Shown piece after piece: positions 1-7,614 of a stretch of 64,000 nt of DNA (position 1 is the first letter of the stretch; each line of letters starts with the position of its first letter). The DNA comes from Saccharomonospora amisosensis (GTDB lineage: Bacteria > Actinomycetota > Actinomycetes > Mycobacteriales > Pseudonocardiaceae). Both the position numbers and the translations under genes were made by a program. The stretch is taken from positions 2,790,001 to 2,854,000 of the forward strand of contig NZ_JAAOYM010000001.1 in the NCBI RefSeq assembly GCF_011761185.1, written 5' to 3'. The notes under the pieces are model-generated. The model was not told the origin of the DNA. It saw only the letters and a list, made by a program, of their open reading frames with translations, and made no database searches.

Positions 1-884
1 TGCCCTTCCGCGACGAGGTCGTCGGGAAGTCGCCGCCGCGGCGGCATCGCCCGCGCCCACGGGTCGCGGCCTTCGACGAGCGAGGGCACGGTGCGCAGCG
101 TGAAGTCGGCAGGCCGCACCCGGTCGAGGTCGGTCCAGTCCAGCGGGAACGACACGGGTACACCCGGCCGCGACCTCGGACTGTAGGCGGCCACGACCGT
201 CGCCGAGCCCGCCCTTGTGGAGTCGAGGAAGACCCTGCCGCCTCGGTCCTCACGGATGAACTCCGTGGTGGCGATTCGGGGTTCCAGCCGGGCCGCGCGG
301 GCGGCGAGGGCACGGGTGGCGGCGGCCGCGTCGTCGGCGGCAACCCCCTCGACGGGCACGAACACGTGCAACCCCTCGGCCCCGCTCGTCTTCACCGCCC
401 CGCTCAGCCCGGCGTCGGCCAGCGCCTGGCGCACCAGTTCGGCCGCCCTGACGGCGCCGGAGAAGTCCTGCCCCGGCGGGTCGATATCGAGCACCAGATG
501 GGTGGGGCGGGCCAGATCGTCGGCGAGCGCGAGCGTGGGGTGGTACTCCACGGCCCGTTGGTTGGCCAGCCACAGCAGGGTTGCGCGGTCGTCGCACAGC
601 GGGTACGACACGTCGCGCCGCGACGACTCCGCCCATACCGAGACGCGTGGCACCCAGTCCGGGGTGTACTTGGGAAGGTTCTTCTGCATGAACGGTCGCT
701 GCCCGCGCAGCGCTCTGACCACCGACAGTGGCCTGCCCCGCAGGACGGGCAACAGCACCTCCCGCATACCGTCCAGGTAGTCGACGAGGTCGCGTTTGGA
801 CGCATCGGCGCCGTCGAACAGCGGTTGGTCCAGGTTGGTCAGCCGTACCCCGGCCCGCTCGACGGCAGCATCGGCGTCACTCAT
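1..884 (-). CDS. LigD-type DNA polymerase/primase domain protein, 3' end beyond window
   Basis: The minus frame starting at the ATG at 884 stays open to the window edge, giving 294 visible residues, so the gene is partial. The protein resembles the polymerase (PrimPol) domain of bacterial ligase D, which adds nucleotides during non-homologous end joining. Visible motifs are MQKNLPKYTP near residue 67, the metal-binding LDIDPPG near 132 and TSGAEGLHVFVPV near 160, matching the family's DxD and SGxxGLHVF motifs. Whether ligase or nuclease domains follow cannot be seen. Stand-alone LigD polymerase proteins are common in actinobacteria. The next gene upstream is the sigma factor ending at 914, 29 bp away on the same strand. 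Confidence 0.85.
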   Translation of the reverse strand, partial: MSDADAAVERAGVRLTNLDQPLFDGADASKRDLVDYLDGMREVLLPVLRGRPLSVVRALRGQRPFMQKNLPKYTPDWVPRVSVWAESSRRDVSYPLCDDRATLLWLANQRAVEYHPTLALADDLARPTHLVLDIDPPGQDFSGAVRAAELVRQALADAGLSGAVKTSGAEGLHVFVPVEGVAADDAAAATRALAARAARLEPRIATTEFIREDRGGRVFLDSTRAGSATVVAAYSPRSRPGVPVSFPLDWTDLDRVRPADFTLRTVPSLVEGRDPWARAMPPRRRLPDDLVAEG

Positions 885-913
885 CGCAAGGCCCCTCCGG
901 TTCGCGCGGGCGG

Positions 914-2158
914 TCAGCCACACCGCATGTCGGCGAGCTCGGCGCGCCGACGTCGCAAGTATGCCTGCTCCGCCAGGTTGCCGGTGCGTTCGATCGCGGC
1001 GGCGTACGCGCTCGCCGCCTCGTCGGTACGGCTGAGGCGGCGGAGCAACTCGGCGCGAACGGCGTGGTAGAGGTGGTAGCCGTCCAGTTCGAGCCCGTCC
1101 ACCAGAGCGAGCGCCTGCCGCGGGCCCACCGCCTCGGCGACGGCCACGGCGCGGTTCAGCGCGACCACCGGTGTCGGGGATTGGGCGGCGAGCTGGTCGT
1201 ACAGCAGCACGATCTGTCGCCAGTCGGTGTCGCGCACGCTCGCCGCTTCGCTGTGCACGGCATTGATCGCCGCCTGTATCTGGTAGGGCCCCGGCCTGCC
1301 CCAGTGCAGGCAGCGGCGCACCAGCCGCTGCCCCTCGGCGACGAGCGCGCGGTCCCACAGCGCGCGATCCTGCTCGGCGAGCGGCACCAGGTCGCCTTCC
1401 CGGGTTGTGCGCGCCGGCCTGCGTGACTCCAGCAAGAGCAGCAACCCGAGCAGGCCGATTACTTCGGGTTCGTCCGGCAGCAGTTCGGCGAGCATGCGAG
1501 CGAGCCGGACGGCCTCCTCGCACAGACGGGTCCGCACCAGCGCGGAGCCGGAACTGGCGGTGTGTCCTTCGTTGTACACCAGGTAGATCACCGCCAGTAC
1601 CGCCGACAGCCGCGCAGGCAGGTGCGCCTGGGCGGGAACCCGGTACGCGATCCCGGCGTCGCGGATCTTGCCTTTCGCCCGCACGATCCGCTGCGCCATG
1701 GTGGCCTCCGGCACCAGGAACGCCCTGGCGATCTCGGCCGTGGTGAGCCCACCCAGCAGGCGCAGGGTGAGCGCGACCCTGGCGCGAGGAGCCAGCGCGG
1801 GGTGACAGCAGGTGAAGATGAGCCGCAGTCGGTCGTCACGCACGGGGCCCTCCTCGGCGGGCTCGGCCGCGGCGTGCAGCAGCGCGGCCTGGCTGTGTCG
1901 GTGCGGCCTGCTCGATTCCCGCCTGAGCCGGTCGATCATGCGGTTGCGGGCGGTGGTGATGATCCAGCCTGCCGGGCTTGGTGGCATCCCCTCGCCGGGC
2001 CAGCGCCGCACGGCCTCGGCGAAGGCGTCCTGGACGGCCTCCTCGGCGAGATCGATATCGCCGAGGGCGCGAACCAGGGACGCCACCGCCCTGCCGTACT
2101 CCTCGCGAAACACGCGCTCGACCGATCCGGCCGTCGGCGTGGTGTGGCTGGAACTCAC
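914..2158 (-). CDS. ECF-family RNA polymerase sigma factor with DUF6596 C-terminal extension
   Basis: This 414-aa protein has sigma region 2 near residues 13-80 (EEYGRAVASLVR, DAFAEAVRRWP, RNRMIDRLRRE) and region 4 near 125-175 (GLTTAEIARAFLVPEATMAQRI). A long C-terminal extension contains LVYNEGHTASSG, typical of the DUF6596 class of extracytoplasmic-function sigma factors. The open frame runs further upstream, but the GTG at 2158 is chosen because it follows the YCII stop at 2166 by 7 bp and begins directly before region 2. Sigma factors of this class are habitually encoded beside YCII-domain proteins, as here. The extension is believed to regulate activity in place of an anti-sigma factor. 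The target promoters are unknown. Confidence 0.88.
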   Translation of the reverse strand: MSSSHTTPTAGSVERVFREEYGRAVASLVRALGDIDLAEEAVQDAFAEAVRRWPGEGMPPSPAGWIITTARNRMIDRLRRESSRPHRHSQAALLHAAAEPAEEGPVRDDRLRLIFTCCHPALAPRARVALTLRLLGGLTTAEIARAFLVPEATMAQRIVRAKGKIRDAGIAYRVPAQAHLPARLSAVLAVIYLVYNEGHTASSGSALVRTRLCEEAVRLARMLAELLPDEPEVIGLLGLLLLLESRRPARTTREGDLVPLAEQDRALWDRALVAEGQRLVRRCLHWGRPGPYQIQAAINAVHSEAASVRDTDWRQIVLLYDQLAAQSPTPVVALNRAVAVAEAVGPRQALALVDGLELDGYHLYHAVRAELLRRLSRTDEAASAYAAAIERTGNLAEQAYLRRRRAELADMRCG

Positions 2159-2165
2159 CGCCGGT

Positions 2166-2519
2166 TCACCCGCAACTGCCGTACTCCATGGGCCTGACCT
2201 CGATCGGCAAGGTGGTCGCCTTGGCGAGCTGGCGGCCCCACTCCAGCGCGGCGTCCAGATCCGGCGCGTTGACGACGGTGAAACCGCCGATGTGCTCCTT
2301 GCCCTCGATGAAGGGGCCGTCGGTGGTGAGCACCTCGTCGTCCTTCGCGCGCACGACGGTGGAGGTGTCCGGTGAATGCAGCCCACCGGAGAACACCCAC
2401 GCTCCTGCTGCCCGCACCTCGGCGTTGAAGGCCTCCACGTCGCGCATGATCGGCTCCAGCACCTCGAGTTCGGGGGTACGGCCGTCGGGCTGGTAGATGC
2501 TGAGCAGGTACTGCTTCAT
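2166..2519 (-). CDS. YCII-related (DGPF) domain protein
   Basis: The 117-aa product carries the YCII fold signature TDGPFIEGKEHIGGFTVV at about residues 66-83. The start at 2519 has a GGAGAGG ribosome binding site 7-8 nt upstream; longer in-frame starts lack one. It is the first gene of a two-gene unit with the sigma factor that begins 7 bp after its stop. Such YCII proteins are consistently paired with DUF6596 sigma factors. A ligand-sensing or partner role is inferred; no catalytic function is established for this subgroup. Confidence 0.85.
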   Translation of the reverse strand: MKQYLLSIYQPDGRTPELEVLEPIMRDVEAFNAEVRAAGAWVFSGGLHSPDTSTVVRAKDDEVLTTDGPFIEGKEHIGGFTVVNAPDLDAALEWGRQLAKATTLPIEVRPMEYGSCG

Positions 2520-2760
2520 GTTGTCGTCCTCTCCGGTTCGGTTTCGGCTTCCTCTCACCGGCTACACGAACGGCGCGGTTACGAATCGACAGGGAACCAA
2601 TAGAGAGTGACTCAGGCCACATGAGCGGGCCGCGGCTGGCCGCGCGCAAGCCGGGTTGAAGGCCGACCCCATTGTCCCTCGACCGCGTTTGTCCCTGCCT
2701 TCGAGAGTCAACCAATAGGTACCCCTGCGTGACTTCGTAGGAGTGACGAAGGAGGAAATG

Positions 2761-3201
2761 ATGACGGTGCCCACCAGCTCGATCGAGCAGCACCCTGATC
2801 TCGTGAACCTCCAGGTACGGTACGAGCGGGCCGCGAAGACCCCGCAGGCCCAGTTGGTGGACGGCCTCACCTTCCTGGGTGGGCTCTACATCGCGATCGG
2901 GCCGTGGGTCGTGGGATTCACCAACTTCCCCTCGCTCGCGGTCACCAACCTCATCACCGGCCTCGCCCTTGCCGTCCTGGCCATCGGCTACGCCGCCGTG
3001 TACAGCAGGATGCACACCCTGGCCTGGGTGGCACCACTCATCGGTGTCTGGACGATCATCTCGCCGTGGGTGGTGCTGGGCAGCGCGGCGACGACTCCGA
3101 CCATCATCAACAACGTCATCACCGGTGGCGTCGTCACGCTACTCGGAGTCGGCGTACTCGCCGTCGGGATGACCGGCGGCGGCAGGCGCCGCCAGCGATG
3201 A
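2761..3201 (+). CDS. SPW-repeat membrane protein
   Basis: This 146-aa protein has four predicted membrane segments arranged as two related halves, carrying GPWVVGF near residue 41 and SPWVV near 97, the hallmark of SPW-repeat proteins. Two adjacent ATGs (2758, 2761) follow the strong AAGGAGG site at 2749-2755; the second has better spacing (5 nt). It is a single-gene transcript closed by the strong terminator at 3224-3263. The family has no established biochemical role. Two GGGAC-type motifs occur upstream at about 2670-2695 but match the DosR-like boxes of this window poorly. Confidence 0.8.
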   Translation: MTVPTSSIEQHPDLVNLQVRYERAAKTPQAQLVDGLTFLGGLYIAIGPWVVGFTNFPSLAVTNLITGLALAVLAIGYAAVYSRMHTLAWVAPLIGVWTIISPWVVLGSAATTPTIINNVITGGVVTLLGVGVLAVGMTGGGRRRQR

Positions 3202-3223
3202 AAGCCAGCTGCCGCAACCGCCG

Positions 3224-3263
3224 AAACGGGCGCGGCCCGGCTGCTGCCGGGCCGCGCCCGTTT
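3224..3263. terminator. Bidirectional intrinsic terminator
   Basis: A perfect 17-bp inverted repeat (arms 3224-3240 and 3247-3263) with a 6-nt loop CTGCTG sits between the convergent SPW gene and the MEDS/ATPase gene. The arms start with AAA and end with TTT, so each strand presents a short T run after the stem. Confidence 0.85.
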
Positions 3264-3302
3264 CCGTCGTGAACCCGCTGTCCACTGAGCCGCTACCGGC
3301 CG

Positions 3303-4295
3303 CTAACGGCTGCCCGCAGGTGAGCCGCCCACCTCCACCGGGGGCGGCTCACCGATGACCAGGTAGGCGGTGAAGCCCTCCTCGGTCACAGCCAGCGTGA
3401 CGCGATCGCACAGCTGATTGGCCAGCCACAGGCCGAGGCCACCCTGGGACCGACTACCTTCGTCCGGCAGCAGACCCGCGAACGGGTTCCTCGGTCCGCT
3501 GCCGCAGTCGCTGACGGCGACCGCCATGCGGTTGTGATCCACCCACGCTCGCAGCAGCACTGGCGGCTTGCCGTGCACCTTGGCGTTGGTCACCGCCTCG
3601 CTCACGCCGACGACAAGGTCGCTCACCGATCGCTCGTCGAGGCTTGTGTTGGCCGCAAGCACACCCACCACGTGCCGTGCGTGCGCGAGAGCGGGGTTCT
3701 CCAGCCACAGGTCGGGGCGCCTGCGCTCCAGCGGCGCCACCTCGCAATCGGCACGTTCGGACAGGAATGTCGCAGGCTCGATGTAGTGCGGGTTGGGCCG
3801 GTACTCCTGGCCGGGCAACGCCAGCCACCCGTGAGTGCTCTGCACGTCGGCCAGCACGCTGTCGGGAGCGTTCTCGGCGTACGGGCACAGCACCATCACC
3901 GGTAGCTCGGCGCAGAAGTGGTTGATGGCGGCCTCGTAACGAACCCAGCCGTCCCACGGCACACCGACGCCGGGATGCGGCACGTCCCCGACGACCCGGA
4001 CCGTTGGCGCGCCCGCGGCCGCGTGTGCGGCGAACAGGTCCCGGTTGCGTCGCAGCGCGTCCAGCGGTCGCTCGTACTGCTGCGCTCGACGCAACGTCAT
4101 GACCTCGTCGGCATCGTCGCCCAGCGCCTCGCGCACGAGCCCCTCCAGCCGTGGCTCCACGCCGAGCAGTGTCGGCTGCCCCTCGGCCAGCCCTTCGGCG
4201 AGGAAGGGCACCACAGCGTCGAGGAACTCCTCGTCGGAACCGTACAGAACGGCCACATGAGTGAAGCCGCCCTTGGCTTGCGCCCCCGTGCTCAT
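3303..4295 (-). CDS. MEDS-domain sensor with RsbW-like ATPase domain
   Basis: The 330-aa product has an N-terminal MEDS (DcmR-like sensory) domain, from FTHVAVLYGSDEEFLDAVVPFL near residue 12 to about 185. A C-terminal GHKL ATPase domain of the anti-sigma-factor type follows, with VSEAVTNAKVHG near 230 (N box), SDCGSGP near 265 and GGLGLWLANQLCD near 290. Such proteins act as serine kinases or anti-sigma factors in partner-switching systems. Its ATG at 4295 overlaps the stop of the upstream MEDS-STAS gene by one base (TGATG), implying translational coupling, so a STAS-ATPase partner pair is likely. The target sigma factor is not in the window. Confidence 0.82.
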   Translation of the reverse strand: MSTGAQAKGGFTHVAVLYGSDEEFLDAVVPFLAEGLAEGQPTLLGVEPRLEGLVREALGDDADEVMTLRRAQQYERPLDALRRNRDLFAAHAAAGAPTVRVVGDVPHPGVGVPWDGWVRYEAAINHFCAELPVMVLCPYAENAPDSVLADVQSTHGWLALPGQEYRPNPHYIEPATFLSERADCEVAPLERRRPDLWLENPALAHARHVVGVLAANTSLDERSVSDLVVGVSEAVTNAKVHGKPPVLLRAWVDHNRMAVAVSDCGSGPRNPFAGLLPDEGSRSQGGLGLWLANQLCDRVTLAVTEEGFTAYLVIGEPPPVEVGGSPAGSR

Positions 4296-5155
4296 CAGTC
4301 GGCTACTTCCAACCCTGGTAGGTCTTGCCACCACAGCCGCAGAATCCGCCGCAACGGCGTAGGTGGATCGTGCAGAATAAGGCGTCGAGGGGCCAGCCGC
4401 GCGGAAAGCTCCGCGAGCGCGCGTACCCCCGCGACATCGATGAACGTCAGCCCCTCCAGCCGCAACGTGATGTCGCGATCGCCGGGAAGCTCCGACAGCA
4501 CCGACAGCGCCGTCTCGAAGGAGTCCCGTGAGACGAGGTCGATCTCGCCGGTCACCGACCAGCTACCGTCCTCCTCGGCGAACACACCGCAGGCCGACCC
4601 GATTCGCGCGCCATGCCGAAGCGGGTGTACGAGGCACAACGCCGATGCGGCTGCCGCGCTGACGAGGCGCCGGTCGTAGCCGCACATGGACAGCATCGGC
4701 TCGGTCGCCATCACCCGGTCGATGCCCACCTCGTAGCCGACGAACCTGCGCGCCGCGTGCTCGGCGTCGACGCCCACGAACAGGGAGGTCGCCTCAGCGG
4801 CCACCCGCAGGCACCCGAACCCCGCACGCACCGCCGTCGCTGTCAGCTCCTTGAACATGGCGATCTGCTCGTCGGCGGTGAAGTCGTCCACCGAGCCGTA
4901 CAACTTGGCCAGCGGCAGCAACTTGAGCTGTCCACTGCCCAGCATGGCGTCGCGGGACGAAAGCGGCGCCAGGTCGTCGGCGAGTTCGGTCTCGGCCTTG
5001 TCCGCCACGTAGAGCAACCGCTGACCGGCCACGGCGCCCTCGCGGAAGAAGCGGATCATGGGTTCGGTCCAGCTTCGCCCGCCCTGGTGGATCCAGCACA
5101 CGTGGTCGTGCCTGTGCAGGCCGACAGGTGCGCTGGTCGTACCGGAACGACGCAT
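4295..5155 (-). CDS. MEDS-domain protein with C-terminal STAS domain
   Basis: The 286-aa protein begins with a MEDS domain (HDHVCWIHQGGRSWTEPMIRFF near residue 15, with a HxHxCW-like motif) and ends with a STAS domain from about residue 195 (GSWSVTGEIDLVSRDSFETAL, LEGLTFIDVAGVRAL). STAS domains are anti-sigma-factor antagonists phosphorylated on a Ser/Thr; here the usual position reads FIDVAGVR, with no Ser or Thr, so switching by phosphorylation is doubtful. It is the first gene of the coupled pair with the ATPase-bearing gene. No clear Shine-Dalgarno lies before the ATG at 5155, so leaderless or weak initiation is possible. Confidence 0.82.
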   Translation of the reverse strand: MRRSGTTSAPVGLHRHDHVCWIHQGGRSWTEPMIRFFREGAVAGQRLLYVADKAETELADDLAPLSSRDAMLGSGQLKLLPLAKLYGSVDDFTADEQIAMFKELTATAVRAGFGCLRVAAEATSLFVGVDAEHAARRFVGYEVGIDRVMATEPMLSMCGYDRRLVSAAAASALCLVHPLRHGARIGSACGVFAEEDGSWSVTGEIDLVSRDSFETALSVLSELPGDRDITLRLEGLTFIDVAGVRALAELSARLAPRRLILHDPPTPLRRILRLWWQDLPGLEVAD

Positions 5156-5245
5156 TGGGTCAAGGTTAGTACCCGGGCGCGTGCTACGCCGTCTCTCGCC
5201 GATCCCGTGTCCGATCTCACCGGGGGCGCGTGGCGCCTCCCGCCG

Positions 5246-5614
5246 TCAGTGTCGGGCGCTGCCCCTGCGAATCCGTCTGCGCAACTGCAGCACCCGAGCT
5301 CCGCCGGGCAACGCCACCAGCAGGGCTCCCGCGAGCGCCGAGAACAGCATCGCTACCCCCAGCGGCACACCCCAGGACATGCCGAGGAAGCGGACAGTCA
5401 CCGATTCCATGTTCTGCACGATGAAGATCAGCAGCAGCACCAGTAGCAGGGTCGCGATGATCGCGCTCACCCAGATGCCGCTGATCCGGGTTCTGCCTAC
5501 CACGGCCTTGGTGTCGGTATCGATGCGACGGGTGCTCCCCGAGTCGTCGTCTGCCGGAGTGCTCACCCTGCCATCATCGCTGCCGGTGGAGCCGTTCGCA
5601 GGTCGAGAGCGCAC
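5246..5614 (-). CDS. LapA-like (DUF1049) two-TM membrane protein
   Basis: This 122-aa protein has a polar N-terminus, a TM segment near residues 45-67 containing IFIVQNMESVTVRFLGMSWG, a second TM near 82-102 and a basic C-terminus (RRRIRRG). FIVQN followed by a short hydrophilic loop is characteristic of lipopolysaccharide assembly protein A domain proteins, which occur in Gram-positives with unknown role. The start is uncertain: the GTG at 5614 has GAGG 8 nt upstream, and a GTG at 5566 would give 106 aa with the same domain. Confidence 0.7.
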   Translation of the reverse strand: MRSRPANGSTGSDDGRVSTPADDDSGSTRRIDTDTKAVVGRTRISGIWVSAIIATLLLVLLLIFIVQNMESVTVRFLGMSWGVPLGVAMLFSALAGALLVALPGGARVLQLRRRIRRGSARH

Positions 5615-5697
5615 CCTGCAGCCTCAGCGGGCCGAAGTGGTCGACAAGACGGGCTCCACGGCCGCCTTGCCTTCCACGGCTGGCGTCACAGGGTGCT

Positions 5698-7050
5698 TCA
5701 GGAGTCCGCTTTGCTCCGCGGGGAAAGCTGGTGCTGCTCCGTAGAGGCCTCGTAGTTGGCGATGCGGCACTGGTCGCGTCCGCCGGTCTTGGCGCCGTAC
5801 ACGGCGGTGTCGGCCGCCATCATCAACTCGTCCAGCGTGCCGATCCCGTCGCCGGGGAACAGCGCACCGCCGATGGAGACGGTGACGCGGATGCGCTCCC
5901 GCTCACCGTGCTCGGTGTCTCCCGGTTCGATGTCCACGACGAGGTCCTTGATCCTGCGCCGGACCCGCTCCGCGATCTCCAGCAGGTTCCCGCCGTCGCG
6001 GACGTCGGGGATCACCACGGTCAGTTCCTCACCGCCCCACCGGCAGCAGGTGTCGTCGGAGCGGATCTCGCCCGCCAACTCCCGGGCCACGGCTTCGAGC
6101 ACCTTGTCGCCCGCGAGATGACCGTAGGTGTCGTTGACCGCCTTGAAGTGATCGATGTCGAGGATGAGCAGGCCGACGTTGTCGCCGGTACGGCGTGCCC
6201 GGTCCAGCGCCTGCTCCGCGACCGTTCGCCACCACTTCACCGTGGTGAGACCGGTCTTGGCATCGACTCGCGAGGCATGCTGGTACTGGTGCAGCAGCAC
6301 TCCGCGGTGCATGACGACCAGGGCGAGCACGATGGCCGCCAGTACGAGCGGCTGGGTGAGCAGGACTGTGGCGGCGGTCAGGCCGAGTGCCATGGCCCCG
6401 GCCTCCAGCCACTGCTGTGAGAAGTTCGCGAACAGATCGCGGACCGGCCGTGCCGGGTCCGACAGCGCGATGGCCACCATGACCAGACCGCAGTTGAGGG
6501 CCCAGCGCAGCGCTCCGGCGAGCACCACCACCCCCATTTCCAGCAGCCCGGCGGGCAGTGCCGGCTCGGGAAGTCCCGGGTAGGTTTGCATGCCCAGCGC
6601 GAGCACGGCGACGGCGGCATGCGTGCCGATCAGTACGGTCGCGCAGGCGAACACCCAGCGGTGCGCGCGGATGGGGCGCTGGCTCGGCCACACCCGCCAC
6701 CAGGCGAGCAGGTAGGTGAACACCACCATCGCCGTGGCGAGCAGCGGCGGCAGGATCAGCACGGCGGCGAACGACCACAGGCCCTTGGTGTCGACGTAGG
6801 CGATCGACTCGTGCTTGAGGTACTCGCGCCTGCGCTCGATCTGGCGTGTCATCTCGATCGAAACGACGGCGCAGGCCGCCAGCACGCCGAACCACAGCAG
6901 GTCACGCTGCGACACCGGCACCAGAAACGCTGTTGCGACGCTGGTGACCAACGCCAACGCGCTGACCGCCAGCACGTAGCGACGTACCGCCGCGGGCGCC
7001 TTCCACAGCCCCCATCCCGCGACCCAGTTCCGTGGCCGAGCGAGCACCAC
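5698..7050 (-). CDS. Membrane-anchored GGDEF diguanylate cyclase
   Basis: The 450-aa protein has about six predicted membrane segments in residues 25-265 and a C-terminal GGDEF domain from about 275. Key motifs are LLILDIDHFKAVNDTYGH near 310 and the active-site RWGGEEL near 350, which preserves the GG[D/E]EF catalytic signature. It should make cyclic di-GMP from two GTP at the membrane. No EAL domain is present. An RxxD inhibitory site is not obvious before GGEEL. It is transcribed away from the heptapeptide array, sharing the 180-bp upstream region with it. The start is one of two adjacent GTGs (7050, 7047). Confidence 0.88.
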   Translation of the reverse strand: MVLARPRNWVAGWGLWKAPAAVRRYVLAVSALALVTSVATAFLVPVSQRDLLWFGVLAACAVVSIEMTRQIERRREYLKHESIAYVDTKGLWSFAAVLILPPLLATAMVVFTYLLAWWRVWPSQRPIRAHRWVFACATVLIGTHAAVAVLALGMQTYPGLPEPALPAGLLEMGVVVLAGALRWALNCGLVMVAIALSDPARPVRDLFANFSQQWLEAGAMALGLTAATVLLTQPLVLAAIVLALVVMHRGVLLHQYQHASRVDAKTGLTTVKWWRTVAEQALDRARRTGDNVGLLILDIDHFKAVNDTYGHLAGDKVLEAVARELAGEIRSDDTCCRWGGEELTVVIPDVRDGGNLLEIAERVRRRIKDLVVDIEPGDTEHGERERIRVTVSIGGALFPGDGIGTLDELMMAADTAVYGAKTGGRDQCRIANYEASTEQHQLSPRSKADS

Positions 7051-7116
7051 TGGCTCCCACCTGCTTCAAGACGGATGATTAATCGTGCCGCTTCACAGTA
7101 TCCGAATGTGCACGCC

Positions 7117-7139
7117 GCGTCCCCACCTTCGTGGGACGC
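7117..7139. repeat. Imperfect palindrome between the cyclase gene and the peptide array
   Basis: The arms at 7117-7126 and 7131-7139 pair over 9 bp with one bulged C and a CTTC loop. The element lies 67 bp upstream of the GGDEF gene and 94 bp upstream of the first heptapeptide ORF. No T tract follows. It could be an operator or an RNA hairpin in the array leader. Confidence 0.45.
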
Positions 7140-7232
7140 CCCGAAGGTTCATGCCGAATACACCCGGTTGGACTAACGACCTAGCGTGTCATCACTGCGA
7201 GCGAGCGTCCACCCGAAAGGAGGTGTAGACGA

Positions 7233-7256
7233 ATGCGAGACAACAACTGGACGTGA
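7233..7256 (+). CDS. Heptapeptide ORF, copy 1 (MRDNNWT)
   Basis: ATG CGA GAC AAC AAC TGG ACG TGA encodes MRDNNWT. A near-perfect Shine-Dalgarno, GAAAGGAGG at 7215-7223, lies 9 nt upstream. This copy uses CGA for Arg and ACG for Thr, unlike the other copies, while the peptide is unchanged. That indicates selection on the amino acid sequence. A short hairpin (ACCGG 7259-7263 with CCGGT 7270-7274) follows the stop. The function is unknown. Confidence 0.72.
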   Translation: MRDNNWT

Positions 7257-7323
7257 CGACCGGATGCAGCCGGTAACCCGCCATGCCGGGCAGCCAACCA
7301 CACAGCGGAATGAGGTGAGTCCC

Positions 7324-7347
7324 GTGCGTGACAACAACTGGACCTGA
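7324..7347 (+). CDS. Heptapeptide ORF, copy 2 (GTG start, MRDNNWT)
   Basis: GTG CGT GAC AAC AAC TGG ACC TGA encodes the same heptapeptide from a GTG start. GAGGTG at 7312-7317 is a plausible ribosome binding site 6 nt upstream. A perfect 6-bp stem with a 4-nt loop (GCGCCG 7348-7353, CGGCGC 7358-7363) begins directly after the stop codon. The flanking DNA is unrelated to that of copies 1 and 3. Confidence 0.7.
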   Translation: MRDNNWT

Positions 7348-7416
7348 GCGCCGAATGCGGCGCAAGGACGCAACCGCGAGCCCCTGACCCGCATCCCGAA
7401 AGGAGGCAAGAGCCCG

Positions 7417-7440
7417 ATGCGTGACAACAACTGGACCTGA
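7417..7440 (+). CDS. Heptapeptide ORF, copy 3 (MRDNNWT)
   Basis: ATG CGT GAC AAC AAC TGG ACC TGA is preceded by GAAAGGAGG at 7398-7406, 10 nt from the start. Its downstream side joins the first 66-bp tandem repeat, but its upstream side is unique. It shares the Arg codon CGT with copy 2 and the ribosome binding site with copy 1. Confidence 0.72.
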   Translation: MRDNNWT

Positions 7441-7482
7441 ACACCCACCACCCACACCCACCACACAGAAAGGAACCACCCC

Positions 7483-7506
7483 ATGCGCGACAACAACTGG
7501 ACCTGA
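7483..7506 (+). CDS. Heptapeptide ORF, copy 4 (MRDNNWT)
   Basis: ATG CGC GAC AAC AAC TGG ACC TGA is preceded by GAAAGGAA at 7468-7475. It is the coding part of the first identical 66-bp repeat. The Arg codon is CGC, the third synonymous codon seen among the six copies. Confidence 0.72.
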   Translation: MRDNNWT

Positions 7507-7548
7507 ACACCCACCACCCACACCCACCACACAGAAAGGAACCACCCC

Positions 7549-7572
7549 ATGCGCGACAACAACTGGACCTGA
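7549..7572 (+). CDS. Heptapeptide ORF, copy 5 (MRDNNWT)
   Basis: This copy is identical in sequence to copy 4, with GAAAGGAA at 7534-7541 as its ribosome binding site. It is the coding part of the second 66-bp repeat. Confidence 0.72.
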   Translation: MRDNNWT

Positions 7573-7614
7573 ACACCCACCACCCACACCCACCACACAG
7601 AAAGGAACCACCCC

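Noticed and set aside
2661-2700. DosR-like sites before the SPW gene
   Set aside because: Two GGGACA motifs occur, but neither has the GCCC half.
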